A stretch of 64,000 nucleotides of DNA from Rhizophagus irregularis (Eukaryota > Glomeromycota > Glomeromycetes > Glomerales > Glomeraceae). Of the stretch, positions 34,256 through 46,484 are shown in pieces (position 1 is the stretch's first letter; each line of letters begins with the position of its first letter). The position numbers and the translations under genes were made by a program. Below the pieces are notes generated by a model that was given only the letters and a program-made list of their open reading frames with translations, searched no databases and was not told the origin of the DNA. The stretch is taken from positions 1,178,001 to 1,242,000 of the forward strand of contig NC_089443.1 in NCBI RefSeq assembly GCF_026210795.1, in the 5' to 3' direction.

Positions 34256-37050
34256 TTTATGGAGTATGGAAGTGGTTGATTGAGCATTCTCTTCCACCTT
34301 GTTCCAATCATACTAACAGTGTTTTTTTAGTTTATTAACATTAATCTAAGATAGCGTGGAGCATAGTGCACTACTTAGGCCTTTTTGTGTTACTTTGTCA
34401 TTAATATAACAAAAATTTTGGATTGCATAATTCACTTTATATTAAAGTTTTTTTTTGTAAACTGAACGAATATAAACAAAACTTTATTTTAAGGATGAAA
34501 TGAAATGTTATGTATATTACGTGATTGATTTAATAATTATTGTATGTTCAAATTTGACATGTATTGATATGTAAGTTATATAGTATATTATATTTTAACT
34601 GTTAAATTGCTAGGTTGAACGGGTTTTTAACGATTAAACCGGTTAGTTGACCAAACAGGTAAAAACCGGGTTATGACAGGTTATAACCGAAACTCTTGTT
34701 TTATCAAGCGACCGTTAAATAAAAATACTGGCGATATTTAAAAATTAAAAATACGTAAATGGGTGGCTTTAATTATGAAATTACTAAGAAAACAAAAAAA
34801 AAAATCGACTTTGCATAATAATTTTAAGACATTATGGTACTTAATATTTGATACTATAACTAAAAAAAGTAAAGAATAATAATTATTTTCGAAGAATTTT
34901 ACAGCATGAATTTCTTTTCACGTGATACATAATTTTTATGTAAAGAAAATAATAATAATAATGTATATATACCGTATATATAAATTAAAAATAAATGAGA
35001 ATTTTTTTTAACCCATAAAATAACCGTAACTATTAAAAATTTGATATCAAATGATCCACAATTTCAGGTTGATCGAAGTTCCATTTACTTACTTTTTAGT
35101 AAAATGAAAGGAATTTACTGCATCAATAGACTTATAAACGGGTAATTGACTTTGTTAAGTTGGCGTAACATAATAAACAAATATCTTTCTATGCATTCCA
35201 ATATTAGATTAGTACTAACAGTTTTTTTTTTTATGAAAGATAAAAATCCTAATGAGTAATTATTGAAAATTACGTACATCAAAATGAAAACTTTTGAATG
35301 TCCCAAACTATTATTACTATTTATTATTATTCTTTTTTTTAGTGTGACATGGAAACGGCTTTTACATAAACGGTTAAAGTAATAACAAAATATTCATTGT
35401 ATTATTTATTGTAATTAATGTTGTTTCTCGGTATTAAAATTATCTGCATGTAATTAAAATCAATCGGAGTTTAAACTCAGTTAAAGAATTTTAATTCTTT
35501 TAAAAGTGATGAATCTTTATATAAAAAAAGGAAACGTATCAATGATTGAATGAATAATGAAAGTTTAATTTGGACTTGTTTGAAAGGAGCTCTTGTTTAC
35601 CAAAATTAAAAAACCTTTATTCCGGTTATTAAATGTTCTAATTGTAAGTTTACATATTGGAGTAAGTTATTTATGCATCAAGATCTTTTTTTTTTTTCAA
35701 AGAAAAAAAAAATTAATTATTGTATCAAAGAAATGAATGAAAAAATAATGAACGATATCAGACGAAATAGAATTGTTTTTTTTTTAATATTATTTTCAGG
35801 AATCTTGAGTTTTTTTAAAATAAAATTTAACATCGTATAATATAATAAAACTTATAATCAGAAAAACAGTTATTAATATATTTGCATTGTAAAAATGTTA
35901 ATATATTTTATATTTTCATATATTTTATATGTATATTTACTACGTATACATTTTACGCTAATTTTCCTTCGAAAATTCGAGATTTGAAAATCTAAAATTC
36001 GAATGTTTCGTTGCCAACGTATAGATTATCATATTAGGTTATCAAAAGATCAAAAGAGTGCATTTATTTTGTAAGAAATAAAATTATAAAGATTTTATTG
36101 CAGTTTCATAAGGTTACACCGTCTATTCTTGGGTCCCTTGAAATATCAACTTATTAAAGTAATTCTTAATTATTATCATGTTCACATCAATTCAAATAAA
36201 GTGTTTGGCAAATATCGCGCATCTTCGTTTATTTACAAAAACCTAAAAAGTTTTTGTATTTTATTCTTTCAACGGGAGCTTCCATAGAATATTCGTTGCC
36301 CTTGTGTAATTAGTAATGACGAGCGTATACAATTAAAAACTTCCATTCAAAAATCAAAAAAATTCTATAAGAACATTTATGTCAACTCAACTATATGTCT
36401 TTCATGAATAACAGAAAAGAAAACACCCGTTGAGTTAACTCTTTTTAATATGTTCATTTCAAAAAATTGAAAAGTAACTTCAATGAACTGCCTTGTTTCT
36501 TTTATATCAAAATAATTTCCTTTTCTATTATATTTATTAAAAATTTATAACCGTTTATCCAAATATTTTAACCAAAAAAACATAAACCCATTTTATCGAT
36601 TAACCTTAAAAGTGTCATAAGAAAGAAGAATAGTAATCATGCACGTGAAATATTAAATTGACCTTGCTATTTGTTTACTTGATATAAATTAGGGGTTGCA
36701 TGGATATCCCATTTATGGGTAGCCCCACGTTTTATCGGAATAGCAATCCCTTGTAACAAAATTTATTTAAATACGGTCGGTCAAAAGTTGGGAACGTCAA
36801 AGTAGATCTTAATAATTTTTAAATTTTGAGAAATATGGTTTTTTGTAGATGACTGTTGATCGTCCCCGACGCGAGGATTCGACATAACAAAAACAAGAAA
36901 ATGAAATTTGTCGGATGGCGTGAATATAACGAAACTTTCTCATCAGGTCGTAGATATTGAATTCGCGAATATAACAAACTTTCTCATCGGTCATCGATTA
37001 ATAAAGATATTGATAAATAAATCCATCCCGTACGACGAAACATCGCTAAA
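34256..37050. other. AT-rich intergenic DNA, no gene seen
   Basis: 34610-34700 holds ACCGGTT/AACCGG-type motifs (also at 50740-50955). 36915-36995 holds a direct repeat with 'gaatataac.aaactttctcatc'. No gene supported. Confidence 0.35.
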
Positions 37051-37059
37051 CTCCTGATT

Positions 37060-37450
37060 ACTTGGAATTAATTAAATTAGGTGAAGGTGGATTCAGTAGT
37101 GTCCATTCAACTCTTTGGATGAAAGAACATAGATGAATTTATAATGATAATACACAAAAATGGACTTAACTTGGACTAGATAATGTTGTCATGAAACGTC
37201 GTGATAATTCATGAAATGTTTCCTAAATTAATCAGGTATGTTGATGGAAGTATATAATTTCTTTGACGCATTTTTATTCCAATATAAATAAATGTTAATG
37301 ATTTTTAAAATTAACTATATATTTTAATCCCAGATAATACCTTGATTGTTACGATGGAACCCTTCTCTGGAGAGATATGATGGGAATCAATGGGGAATTT
37401 ATGAAATAATCCGCAAGAATTTTTCGTGGAAGATCTTTTACATTGGAAGT
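37060..37450 (+). pseudogene. Kinase fragment (N-lobe plus start of C-lobe)
   Basis: The translation YLELIKLGEGGFSSVHSTLW aligns with the intact gene at 60.5-62.2 kb (KFEMVKYVGKGGFSSVYSALW). Stops follow (MKEHR*, KWT*), then a remnant of 'LKRLDNSQN..INQ' at the exon boundary with its GTATG donor near 37233. After the position of the intron, 37340-37400 encodes YLDCYDGTLLWRDMM, matching YLDHCNGIISWRDMI. Several stops and shifts show it is dead. Confidence 0.75.
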
Positions 37451-37789
37451 TTTCATGGGGAAATTTATATTATTCCTTTGTAAATGTATACCATTTGCTG
37501 TATGATATTAATTAGGATACTGAGTAGAAGTAAGTACGGAAATTTATGAGCGGGTGATGCAATCTTGTTTCAAATAAAAGTCAGACTAACTTAATGATTT
37601 ATCAATTGTCTACACTCAGATATCAGAAACGTTATGTACGAGCATATCGCGAGATTTAAAATTTTACGCGATAAAATGGGAGAACGAATCATTTTTGGGA
37701 AAAAATAAAATAAAATATTTGAATATTTAACTGTAATTTCTTATTTATAAATACTATAGGTATACTATTTCCCTCGTAATATCGATATA

Positions 37790-37985
37790 CTGGTTAATAT
37801 AAAACATTTCATGAATTATCAAGACGTTTCAAGCAACTTTAATTAGCCAAATTTAGTCCATTCTTGTGCGCCATCATCCAAATTCATTTAGGTCCTTTCA
37901 TCTAAAGAGCTGAATAGGCACTAATGAATTCACTCTAACCAATTTAACTTTTCCAAATCTTTCAAACGGATTGGTTAACATTTAG
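37790..37985 (-). pseudogene. Kinase N-lobe fragment, inverted relative to its neighbour
   Basis: On the minus strand the DNA matches the N-lobe exon of the gene at 60.5-62.2 kb (ALWMEGPRWIWDDGAQEWT, then KRLDNS...INQ) with a preserved 'GATGGCGCACAAGAATGGAC' core, but it has in-frame stops and shifts throughout. It lies about 350 bp from the + strand fragment at 37.06-37.45 kb, so the two form a head-to-head remnant pair. Confidence 0.65.
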
Positions 37986-38319
37986 TCACTGGATTAAATC
38001 ATCAATCACAGTAATCACATAAGTAGTTCTAAATCATCGTCCATTACAGATAATTTTTAAGAAAATTTTTCATAATTTAAGTTAGTGATTTTAAGATAGT
38101 TTTAGTATAATTATTAGTTTCATATCGCATTAGTTAATTTTTAATAATATTATGACTTAAGATTAATTATGAATTTAAGATAAATTAAACACGTAGTAAA
38201 ATTTTAATATGTAGTCCTAATTCTTTAATTCTTTATAAAAAAAATAAAATCTCATATATATAAGAATTTATATTTCACTTTTTTATTAATCAACATTTTA
38301 TAGTAGGTATATTACAGAG

Positions 38320-38450
38320 CAACAAATTCAGAAAATGTTATAGCTCAATATAATCTTGCTGTAATGTATATTGAATATGTTGAAAAAGATATAAATTCAA
38401 GTCATTTATTGGTATGACCGTACGAGAAATCTGCTAAACAAAGATATCAG
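38320..38450 (+). pseudogene. Sel1-repeat exon remnant
   Basis: After a TTACAG acceptor at 38313-38318 the frame reads ATNSENVIAQYNLAVMYIEY, then VEKDINSSHLLV*. In the next frame WYDRTREICQ is close to the expected YWYEKSAKQG. This is a single Sel1 repeat with a frameshift and a stop. No neighbouring exons were found. Confidence 0.6.
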
Positions 38451-38569
38451 AAGAAAATCATATAAATAATCAAACTTTTTTTTATTTAGATTTAAATAAA
38501 TACAGTATGCAGTACATGCAAATAATTTTTTATTTATAGTATTTTATGTCACCGTGAGTTTATTCATTA

Positions 38570-38912
38570 AGTATTATTTATTTCATGGGAGTTGGGTTTT
38601 TTCCGAAAGGAAATAAACCCCTAGTGTTCCTCTTCCCATGAAATAAATGGGTATATCCCCTGATAATGGTGTAGTTAGGCGAAAAACGGAGCCGAATTCC
38701 TGATTGCCGATCATCCGGACCCGGTTTAATCGCAGAAAATCCCCTGGAATTCCACGACGACCTACGCCTGAGCCAGGTTCGGATAACGTTGCGGCTCATT
38801 ATATTCATGGGGCGTAACATGTGATTAATTATTTTACTATTTTAAAAATTAGAGATTTTCGGCTATCTATATGTGGTCATTTATACACTCAGATCACTCG
38901 CAATTTTCAAAA
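38570..38912 (+). mobile_element. MITE family A, copy 3, with a GC-richer insertion
   Basis: Shares the hairpin start (ATTTATTTCATGGGAGTTGG ... CCCATGAAATAAATGGGTA) and the blocks 'ggctatctatatg', 'catttata.actcag' and 'atcactcgcaattttcaaaa' with copies 1 and 2. Between 38663 and about 38815 it holds about 150 bp of much less AT-rich DNA absent from the others. Its own 3' end is replaced by the terminus of the TTTCGCCGAAATG element at 38916. Confidence 0.65.
38663..38815 (+). mobile_element. GC-richer insert in a MITE, possible tRNA-derived retroposon
   Basis: TGGTGTAGTTAGGCG (about 38667) fits an A-box, and AGGTTCGGATAACG (about 38773) resembles a B-box, but the spacing is too long for a tRNA. 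The minus-strand frame 38578-38820 crosses the insert boundaries and is therefore not a gene. Confidence 0.3.
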
Positions 38913-38915
38913 GGT

Positions 38916-38950
38916 TACGGTACATTTCGCCGAAAGCCATTTCTTGTCTT
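38916..38950 (+). repeat. Solo end of the TTTCGCCGAAATG element
   Basis: GGTTACGGTACATTTCGCCG at 38916 followed by AAAGCCATTTC matches the inverted right terminus of the element at 25303-26032. It joins directly to the MITE remnant. Confidence 0.6.
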
Positions 38951-39910
38951 TTCATAATTGTGCAAATCACTTTATAATAAAATAAATTACCAGGTCAAAA
39001 CAGCGATAATATAACTTCGAAGTATACGATTCACTAAATATAAAGTAGTGATCGTATCCAAAAAATCTGTCCCCGTTGAGTTTTATATTAGGTAACTGTT
39101 AAAAATATTTTAGTAACCGGATTATTGGATTCAATCCGTCATTTGCGCGGGCCAACTTAGCAGATTCGTATCATCTTATTTATTTAGTAATAAGGGCAAA
39201 TTCTAATTTCAATAATTTCCGTTATGAATATTTAGCATTAACCCATTTTTGCCTGTTACGATTAACTTTGGCATAATTGATCAACACTAGGATTTCTGGA
39301 TATTCCGATGGATTTTTCGATCATTATTCATTTTTTTCTTTTTACGATAAAAATAAATATCTGATATTTACTTTTATTTGGTTTATGCTTATACCGAATT
39401 ATTGCCAAGAAAAGTATCCTCATCAAATATTATATAATTAAATTATATGATTTTAATTTAATTTATTCATTAAAAATCCATTGGTAGGCAAAGTACTTAT
39501 TGTGACTTCCTATTTCTTACAGACACTATTATTGGAAATAAATAACTGATGACACACTAATTGACATATATGATAGATTACGCATTAACGCTAACGTAAG
39601 TGATCATCCAGGACTTTCGATCTTCATATTACATCCTATTTACATGCCCTTTGTTTGCATTATTAAAAGTTGTGACCAATTTTTTGATCGATCATTTAGT
39701 TTAAATCAGTAAACAGAAAAATAACATTATCACATGTCAACTCGTAACTGATTTTTTTTCGCGTCAGATTTTATTCAATTTATTAAACGTGAAGATTAAC
39801 GTTACATGTAAAAAAAACAAACAATATGAAAAAAGAAATTATTGTCAAAATATCATCACCAACTAAGATCATTAACTAATATTTCCTTTACTATACTTCC
39901 AAGTTATAAT
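38951..39910. other. AT-rich intergenic DNA, no gene seen
   Basis: Nothing supported on either strand. Confidence 0.35.
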
Positions 39911-39915
39911 TGTAA

Positions 39916-40305
39916 TTAGATATCTTTATAATCACAGATCTTTAGATTATCCATAACGTGAACTAACCGATTTGCCTCGTCATTTAACTTTTCATTGACG
40001 TTATTTCTTTCTTCTTCTTGCTCCCTTTCCCTTTCCGCTACTCTTTCTTGAATCAATTTCACTCTTTTCTCTTGTTCTTCCATTCTCTTTTTTATTTCTT
40101 GCAGTTCTTGCTGCGCTTTCATTAACATATTAATACTTTCATCAACGATCAGTTTACATTTGCGTTCTTGCAACTGTAGTCTGTTTTTGAGATTATTCCT
40201 GACTTTAATCAAACGTGTGTCTCGTGAACTCTTGGAAGGTTTTCCCATCGTGTTAGAAAGTAGATATAAGGTTGTCAACCTGTCTGACGAAAAAAATTTG
40301 ATCAT
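39916..40305 (-). CDS. Small coiled-coil protein, unknown function
   Basis: 129 codons from ATG at 40305, or 110 from the second ATG at 40248 (MGKPSKSSRDTRL), which has the better start (hydrophilic, and the 19 residues before it look like leader DNA). Residues about 45-105 are a charged coiled coil (MLMKAQQELQEIKKRMEEQE, KRVKLIQERVAEREREQEEE). The end, LVHVMDNLKICDYKDI, is less charged. G/C content is clearly higher than the flanks, which supports coding. No family recognised. An upstream exon joined at a TCAG just before the second ATG's leader is conceivable but not shown. Confidence 0.55.
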   Translation of the reverse strand: MIKFFSSDRLTTLYLLSNTMGKPSKSSRDTRLIKVRNNLKNRLQLQERKCKLIVDESINMLMKAQQELQEIKKRMEEQEKRVKLIQERVAEREREQEEERNNVNEKLNDEANRLVHVMDNLKICDYKDI

Positions 40306-41631
40306 TGAGAACGTAATCAGTTACCGGTAGAAATAGTCGAGGATCCCAGATACTGCCTATTCAATGCAAAGGATGTAAACGGAGTGTGGTGGCAAATGAT
40401 TCGCCATGCGGCTTACCAGAAATAGAAAAAATACGCTGTCTCAATCAAGGATATACGCCAAAGAATCAAATCTGCTAGAGAGAAGGAGTAAATTCTACTT
40501 TATTGTCTTATGTGGTTAATAAAAACTCTTTTACTTTTACATACCGTTAAAATGTAATTTCTCAAGTTCTCTTTAACTTCAATTTTCAGTGAATAATGGA
40601 AGAAAAGAGATTTCTTTTGAAGTTAAAACCTATTTTCTTTTTATATAAAACACCTGGCGTGGGAAATGATCTACTAATCTCTCGCCTTTTCAGCCAAAAG
40701 GGAGAAATTATTAGAACATTGCAAATCCTTACTATGATAGAACAACAAAATATAACAAAATAGATCATGTATCAATTTTTTTTTTTCAATCAATAAATAA
40801 ATAAATTATAATTATTGGATGGGGGTAAAATATCGGTTACTCCGTACGTAGGGGAGATTGATATGTTACCCTCCCATTCAATAACTGTATTATTTATTAT
40901 ATGCATGCCATCCAAGATCATGCCTAGTTTTAATTAACTTGTTATTAGTGTTATTTTAATACATAAAACCAATATTTTTTATCTGATCCTAATGGGCTGC
41001 ATAATATATAATGATTAATATTTAATTATTATGATTAAATATATAATGTTCACAATAAGAAAAGAATGTTTTAAAATGTACGAAAATAAAACTTATATAA
41101 TGTTGGCACATAATAGTTTCAATAATTTTTTTGATTTAATTGCACGCTAAATTCGGTTACTTGCTAGATTCTTCCTCAAGTTATCCCGTCGATAAATATG
41201 AAAGGAGTGAATTTTAATAAAATTTTTTTGGAGTATTACTCCTTGAAATAACGTGTAATTGACTGACGTTAATCTAGTTGAAATTTAAACTCGATGATTA
41301 AATGCTGTATGTTTATAAAAAAAATTAACTACTCCAAAAATTTTAGTACCGAATCGCGTTAAACAACAAGATAGTTCTTTTTCGTGTGCGTTCTACATTC
41401 TTCCTGATATAAATCGCGCCTGAAATATTAGAATAAATTATTTTACAATAAAAATTTAAAGAAGACGATTTTTAAATACCGTACGTCCTATGTCATAATT
41501 TAACAATATAGTAGGAATAAGAAAAAATATTTCAAAATTTATTAATATTGCGTTACAAAGAATAAATAAATAATAAATAAATAATACATATAAATAAATA
41601 TATAACTATATAATAAGCCATTAGGCATTTA
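40306..41631. other. Intergenic DNA with a short inverted repeat
   Basis: 40810-40900 is an imperfect inverted repeat: TTATTGGATGGGGGTAA...TATC and GATA...TTACCCTCCCATTCAATAA. 41560-41610 is an AATA-type microsatellite just downstream of the P450 gene. No gene seen. Confidence 0.45.
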
Positions 41632-43321
41632 TCATTCTCTCTCTTTAACATAAATTTCTAATTCATTACAATGTTCTACGCTTTTAAATTCCGATTTTAA
41701 TGGAGAATCGGGATCTACTAAAGTCATATCAAATTTTGTTAATAATCTAATTAATAAAATTTTAAGATTCTTAATAGCCCAATGTCTTCCTGGACATATA
41801 CGAATACCACCACCAAAATTTAAAAGAGAATTTTTAACAATATTATCATTTAAGAATCTATCTGGATTGAATTTCTCGGGTTCATTCCAATGATCTTCAT
41901 GCATATGAACTCCAATATAATTCGTAAAAATTTGGGTACCTTTTTTAATTTTATAACCACCAATTTCAGTATCAAGACTAGTAGCACGCAAAAATACTGG
42001 TACCGCAGGTTTAAGACGGGCAACTTCACTAATAACAGCTTCCGTATAAACTAATTTATCAAGTGATTCATTAGTTATATTTGGTTTTTTTGTTAAATCA
42101 CCATAAATTGATTCATATTCCTTGATTAATTTATCCTTAACTTCAGGATATTTAAGGATATAATAAATGATGAAACACAGTGAATTTCTAGTCTATAAAA
42201 ATATTAAAAATCAATTAAATAAATTAAATATCAAATGGTTAAAAAAAAACATCATAAAATTTCATTGTATCCATATTTATACTTACGGTATCTGCTCCAG
42301 CGCTAAAAATTTCTTTTATGGTATCACGAATTTCCACATCATTCATTGGTCTCATATAATCAATACCAGAAATTTTATTAATATCACGTTCAGTATTTAT
42401 CGTTATTAATAAATTTAATATATTATGTTCTAATGGTTGATCAACAGGACTATTTTCAATCTCTTGCTTTCTTTTCTTAATAACTTTTTCAAATTCAGTA
42501 TCTAACCATTCAACATTATCTTCATATTTTTTATGTATTGATTTAATAAAAGGAAAATTATGTCTAATAAAAGGAGGAATAATATAAAAGAATAAAAAAC
42601 TTGTAAGAAACATATAAATTGAATCAATGAATTTTAAAGATTCATTAATAATATTATCAGGAACTTCAGTTTCAATTGAATTCGATAAACTATTATGATA
42701 AATTGTGGTAGAATAACTCTTTTTTCCTGTTATAGAAGTTAAAATAATATCCGTTACAACATAAGATGACCATTTTGTAAAATCTATTTTTTTTTCAAAT
42801 TTTAATAAATTAATCCAATAATTTTCTAATTCATCAAAAATTTGATTAACAAAATTAATATTTTCCCTTAAAAATATTGGTGACATAATAGTATGACTTA
42901 AAACTCTACGATTAAATTTCCAACCTTCTAAATCCATATTAAAAGATATACCACTTTTTGATAATCCCATCTCATCTAATCCTGCATTAGGTAATGAACG
43001 ATAAGCAAAAACATTATTCTTTAATGCTGGACTACAAATTTTTTCCATTAATTCAGCTCTACTTATGAATATTACTCTTGATGGTCCAAGCATTACTTCA
43101 AATATATCTCCATATTTCTTTTGTAATTTAATTGCTTCTTTACCTAAATCTTTTCCAATTTGATGTAAATTTCCAATTAAAGGTAAGGGAATTGGTCCAG
43201 GAATTGGATTCTCTCTTGTATACCATGATAAATAATATTTGAAAATATATGCTATAATAAGCGTAGGAATAATTTTATTCAAATTATAAAGTAAATAACC
43301 AATTATGTTTAAAGATGCCAT
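41632..43321 (-). CDS. Cytochrome P450 monooxygenase
   Basis: Exon 1 is 43321-42287 and exon 2 is 42192-41632, with a 94-nt intron (GTAAGT...TATAG). The product is 531 residues, normal for a fungal microsomal P450. Residues about 7-32 form a membrane anchor, followed by the proline-rich hinge NPIPGPIPLPLIGNL. The I-helix AGADT ends exactly at the exon junction (341-345), continuing TRNSLCFIIYYI. Other marks are EVAR at 401-404 (ExxR), PEKFNPDRFL (PERF-like), and the haem loop FGGGIRICPG with the ligand Cys478. It would hydroxylate a small lipophilic substrate at the ER using a P450 reductase; the substrate is unknown. All diagnostic residues are present and the frame is clean, so it should be active. 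Transcription is leftward, alone. Confidence 0.92.
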
Positions 43322-44555
43322 AATTTTTGTTGGAATTAAGTTAGAAAAAAAAAAATTTTTTTTTAAATTTTTTTTAATATACTCAATACAAATAGCTGAT
43401 TATAATTAATATATATATAATTTTTTATAATTTTTTTTCTTTTTGTTGGCCGAAAAAGTGATATACGCCTCATCTGCATGTTGATGTCATGACCATATGA
43501 TCAAAATAATTAGCTCTGTGGACATGCCGATCTCCGTATTAAATAACTATTAATGCTACTGGATTCCTATTAATGCTACCGCCGGATTCCTTAACTATTA
43601 ATGCAACTTACACATCATGTGTACGATATTAACGTACGAACTGGCCCGAGTTTAGGAGTTATGCACTTGCACGTGATAGCGAAAACGTTAACTCCGGCCA
43701 GTTCGTACGTTAATATCGTTCACCCTCACTGTACATTAAGGAACCTCAAAAATAATATGTATTAAGTTAATATTGTTAAAGACAAACCCATATTATTAGA
43801 ATAACGAATTGATCGTGTACTATTATTTGAAATATCATCGGAATTATAGTATCACACTATCCGAAAATTTAATCGTCGGTAACATAGTACAACTTGGGAA
43901 TGATGTGCGTAGTTATGCATATTTCTGGCTAAAATGATTTTTATGACGGTAAAATAGTACGTAATGTTTTATTTATTCCATCCAAATTATGTTATTTTTA
44001 TTGTTCATTCAACAACTTATTTTATTTAAAATAGAAGAAATCAGCACAAACGAAAATAATTCAACGTCATAAAAACGTAGAACTATTTAAATATAGAAAA
44101 CGATAATGTACTGTACAAAATAGTAAATAACAAAATATCCAAATTTCATTCTAAAGCAAGTTTAGCAAGTTTGAAATATTTGAATGATGAAATGATATAC
44201 ATTATTTGTGATACTGTATAAATAAATATTCTTTTTAACTTAATAAGCTCGATGTTTTTTTTTATTATTCGATTTCCGAATTTTACTTCGTTTTACAGAA
44301 TTACTGTATAGAACACATTCTAACTTATATAAGACTATCATGATTTCATGAGTAAACAAGTCTAAAATCTCGATTTATAAGACCGAAAAATTAGAGTACA
44401 AAATAATTTATCATTTAAGGTTATGAATTTTTTTTAACTATTTAGTTCTCTTTCTGAATGTAAAATTTTCTGTTTAAATTCAGGATCATGATTACATGAC
44501 TGATGACCAATAATTATTTATTTCTTCACTTCTACGCACAGGAAGATTCACAAAT
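43322..44555. other. AT-rich DNA upstream of the P450 gene
   Basis: Presumed P450 promoter next to 43321. A perfect hairpin is at 43624-43718, listed separately. 'actattaatgc(t/a)ac' occurs three times between 43550 and 43610. No gene. Confidence 0.4.
43624..43718. repeat. Perfect 23-bp inverted repeat with 49-nt loop
   Basis: CGATATTAACGTACGAACTG+GCC at 43624-43646 is the exact reverse complement of 43696-43718. The loop contains GCACTTGCACGTGATAGCG. It could be a miniature foldback transposon or a structured transcript; no target-site duplication was seen. Confidence 0.8.
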
Positions 44556-44559
44556 CACA

Positions 44560-44965
44560 AGAAATACGTTTACTACAAAAGAATTAAAGATTACCCGGAA
44601 TGCGATAAACCTCGAATTTCTTTTAGTCTTTTGGAATGCGAAAATAGTGCCATAAGGGAAAAAACTTTCCTTATTGGACATCAGGAAATAAATAGATTGA
44701 CGAATTAATACGATACATTCAACTAAGTGCCGCTTAAAATTATTTGATTACTTGAAATTGAGACTCGAAATATTTTTGTTGATAAGAATGGATTCAGTAA
44801 TTTCTGTTCGGCTCTTTAAATTAAGGACTTGGATATCATATTGGATAACAGTACGTAAGAATGGATTCGAGCGGGGCCAATGAATGTTGCTTTGAAACGT
44901 CTTGATAGTTTACTAAACGGTTCGACTTCTACATTAATCATGTAAATCATAGTTGTTAAAAATTC
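44560..44965 (+). pseudogene. Kinase N-terminal fragment: zinc ribbon and N-lobe
   Basis: Translation near 44595 gives PECDKPRISFSLLECENSAI, matching PECGKPRISFGWCLECETNAM of the intact gene at 60.5-62.2 kb. Later pieces match GGFSSV..ALW and the DNA around 'GTGGCTTTGAAACG' (AL KRLD). Stops and shifts are frequent. It is nearly the same sequence as 59390-59640 (+), including 'cggttcgacttctacattaa', so the two are copies of one duplicated fragment. Confidence 0.7.
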
Positions 44966-45059
44966 CGTGAGAGATAGTATAAAATTTGCGCTCTATTCAT
45001 AAAAATAGTAATAAATTGTTATTTATTAGAGTTGAATACCTCGATAAATAAAGTTAAAC

Positions 45060-46360
45060 TTTCTTTTACAATTAGCTAGGTGTTAAGTTGTACTGTACCT
45101 TTTAGACAATATTGAAAATAATCTTCCATCTTTTCTCTTCGGAAACGGAGTACTCATCTGAAATCTTTGAAGGATTTGGATCATCACAAATTAAAATAAA
45201 TTATTCCCCTAATTTTCACTTCAATATGATGCTGTTGGACGTTTTTCTGGCTCGCTATCCTAAAATTGTTACATAAATTTAAGAATCACAAGTCTATTAT
45301 CATACAAATAGTATCCTTTGCATAAATGTTCCCTATTATTCTAACTCTTTTTTCAGTAGGGGAGTATTTATAATATCAAATGAATATACAACAGAAGCAG
45401 CATTGTGATGTGATTTTCGTGACGAACCTATATATCATATAATTCCAATATAAAGCTAGCCAGAATTTTAGAAAAAATTGGCGCTTTATAAGTATATCAA
45501 TATACTTTCATAATAATTACATGTTCCATATAAATCTACATCACCAATTCGAGCATTCATAGTTACCTTTCATCTCTGATAATTAAATTTCCTCCGTGAA
45601 GATTTTCTTTCGGAATAAATTCTTCTCGACATTCAGCGATCTCCACAACACATCGATTCGCCATGTCTTTCAGGAAATAATTCCACTGCGATGGTTAAAA
45701 TATTGATAAATATTCCCGTTTTCGTATTATTTCATCACCATATCGATATAAATAGAAGTCGGATCTTTGTGTTCCAGCTAGAAAAGCAAATTGTAAACAT
45801 TTTTAATATGCCTTTTAAATCTAACAACAAAGAAAAGCAAATAAATCTTGGCAAAGTAGCCACAATCGTTATAAAATCATGTGTCAGAAAATTCTGGATG
45901 GAACTATGAATTTGGCCAGAATTTATCGAAAACGTAATTACCTGATTAATATAAGAACATGAAATGTTTTGTGAACTATCGAGACGCTTTAAAGTAACAT
46001 TCAATGGCCCGGCTCGAGTCATTTCTTTCACACCATTATTCCAAATCCATCTACTAGGTTCTTCCTTCCAAGTTCCAAGGGGCGAATAAATGCTACTAAA
46101 TCCACCCTTAGTGATATATTTTACCACTTTGAATTTCTCAAAAGTGATCCATTCTAAGTAATCACAAGCTTGGCTGGAGTTTTATTGAGTATAACAAATT
46201 AATTCATCAATATCTTTATCTCCTGATATCCAACGAGAAAAAATTTCTTTTATGTCATTTGTTTCGTATTCCAAGCACGTACTACAAAGAGATCCGTGTT
46301 TTACTGCATCCTAGGCAACCCTACAGTTTTTCGGGCAAGTTTATTTCTTATTGACACGAT
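45060..46360 (-). pseudogene. Degraded kinase copy, nearly full length
   Basis: In order on the minus strand: zinc-ribbon region (46360-46180, cysteines partly lost), N-lobe 46127-45944 (VKYITKGGFSSIY, WIWNNGVKEMTRAGPLNVTL, KRLDSSQNISCSYINQ) with a GTAATT donor, catalytic part 45720-45590 (KYYENGN remnant, then NLHGGN-type DNA), activation-segment remnants 45560-45340, and the C-terminal DNA 45240-45105 (CDDPNPSKISDE). There are many stops and shifts and a missing stretch in the catalytic lobe. It derives from the same family as the intact copy at 60494-62243. Confidence 0.75.
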
Positions 46361-46484
46361 AAATCTTCCATTTACTAAAATATTGAAAGTTACTGCTTAT
46401 TAATCACATGTACATTAACAATATTAACGCATGACCTTTTTGAACAAAGGAAAAACTTACCGTTATAATTAAGTGTTAATATGT

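Noticed and set aside
34081-34338. Overlapping frames on both strands
   Set aside because: Both result from a 34-bp tandem duplication; no family signal.
38578-38820. 80-codon basic frame, less AT-rich
   Set aside because: It crosses from a MITE into a foreign insert, so the protein would be a chance fusion of two repeats.
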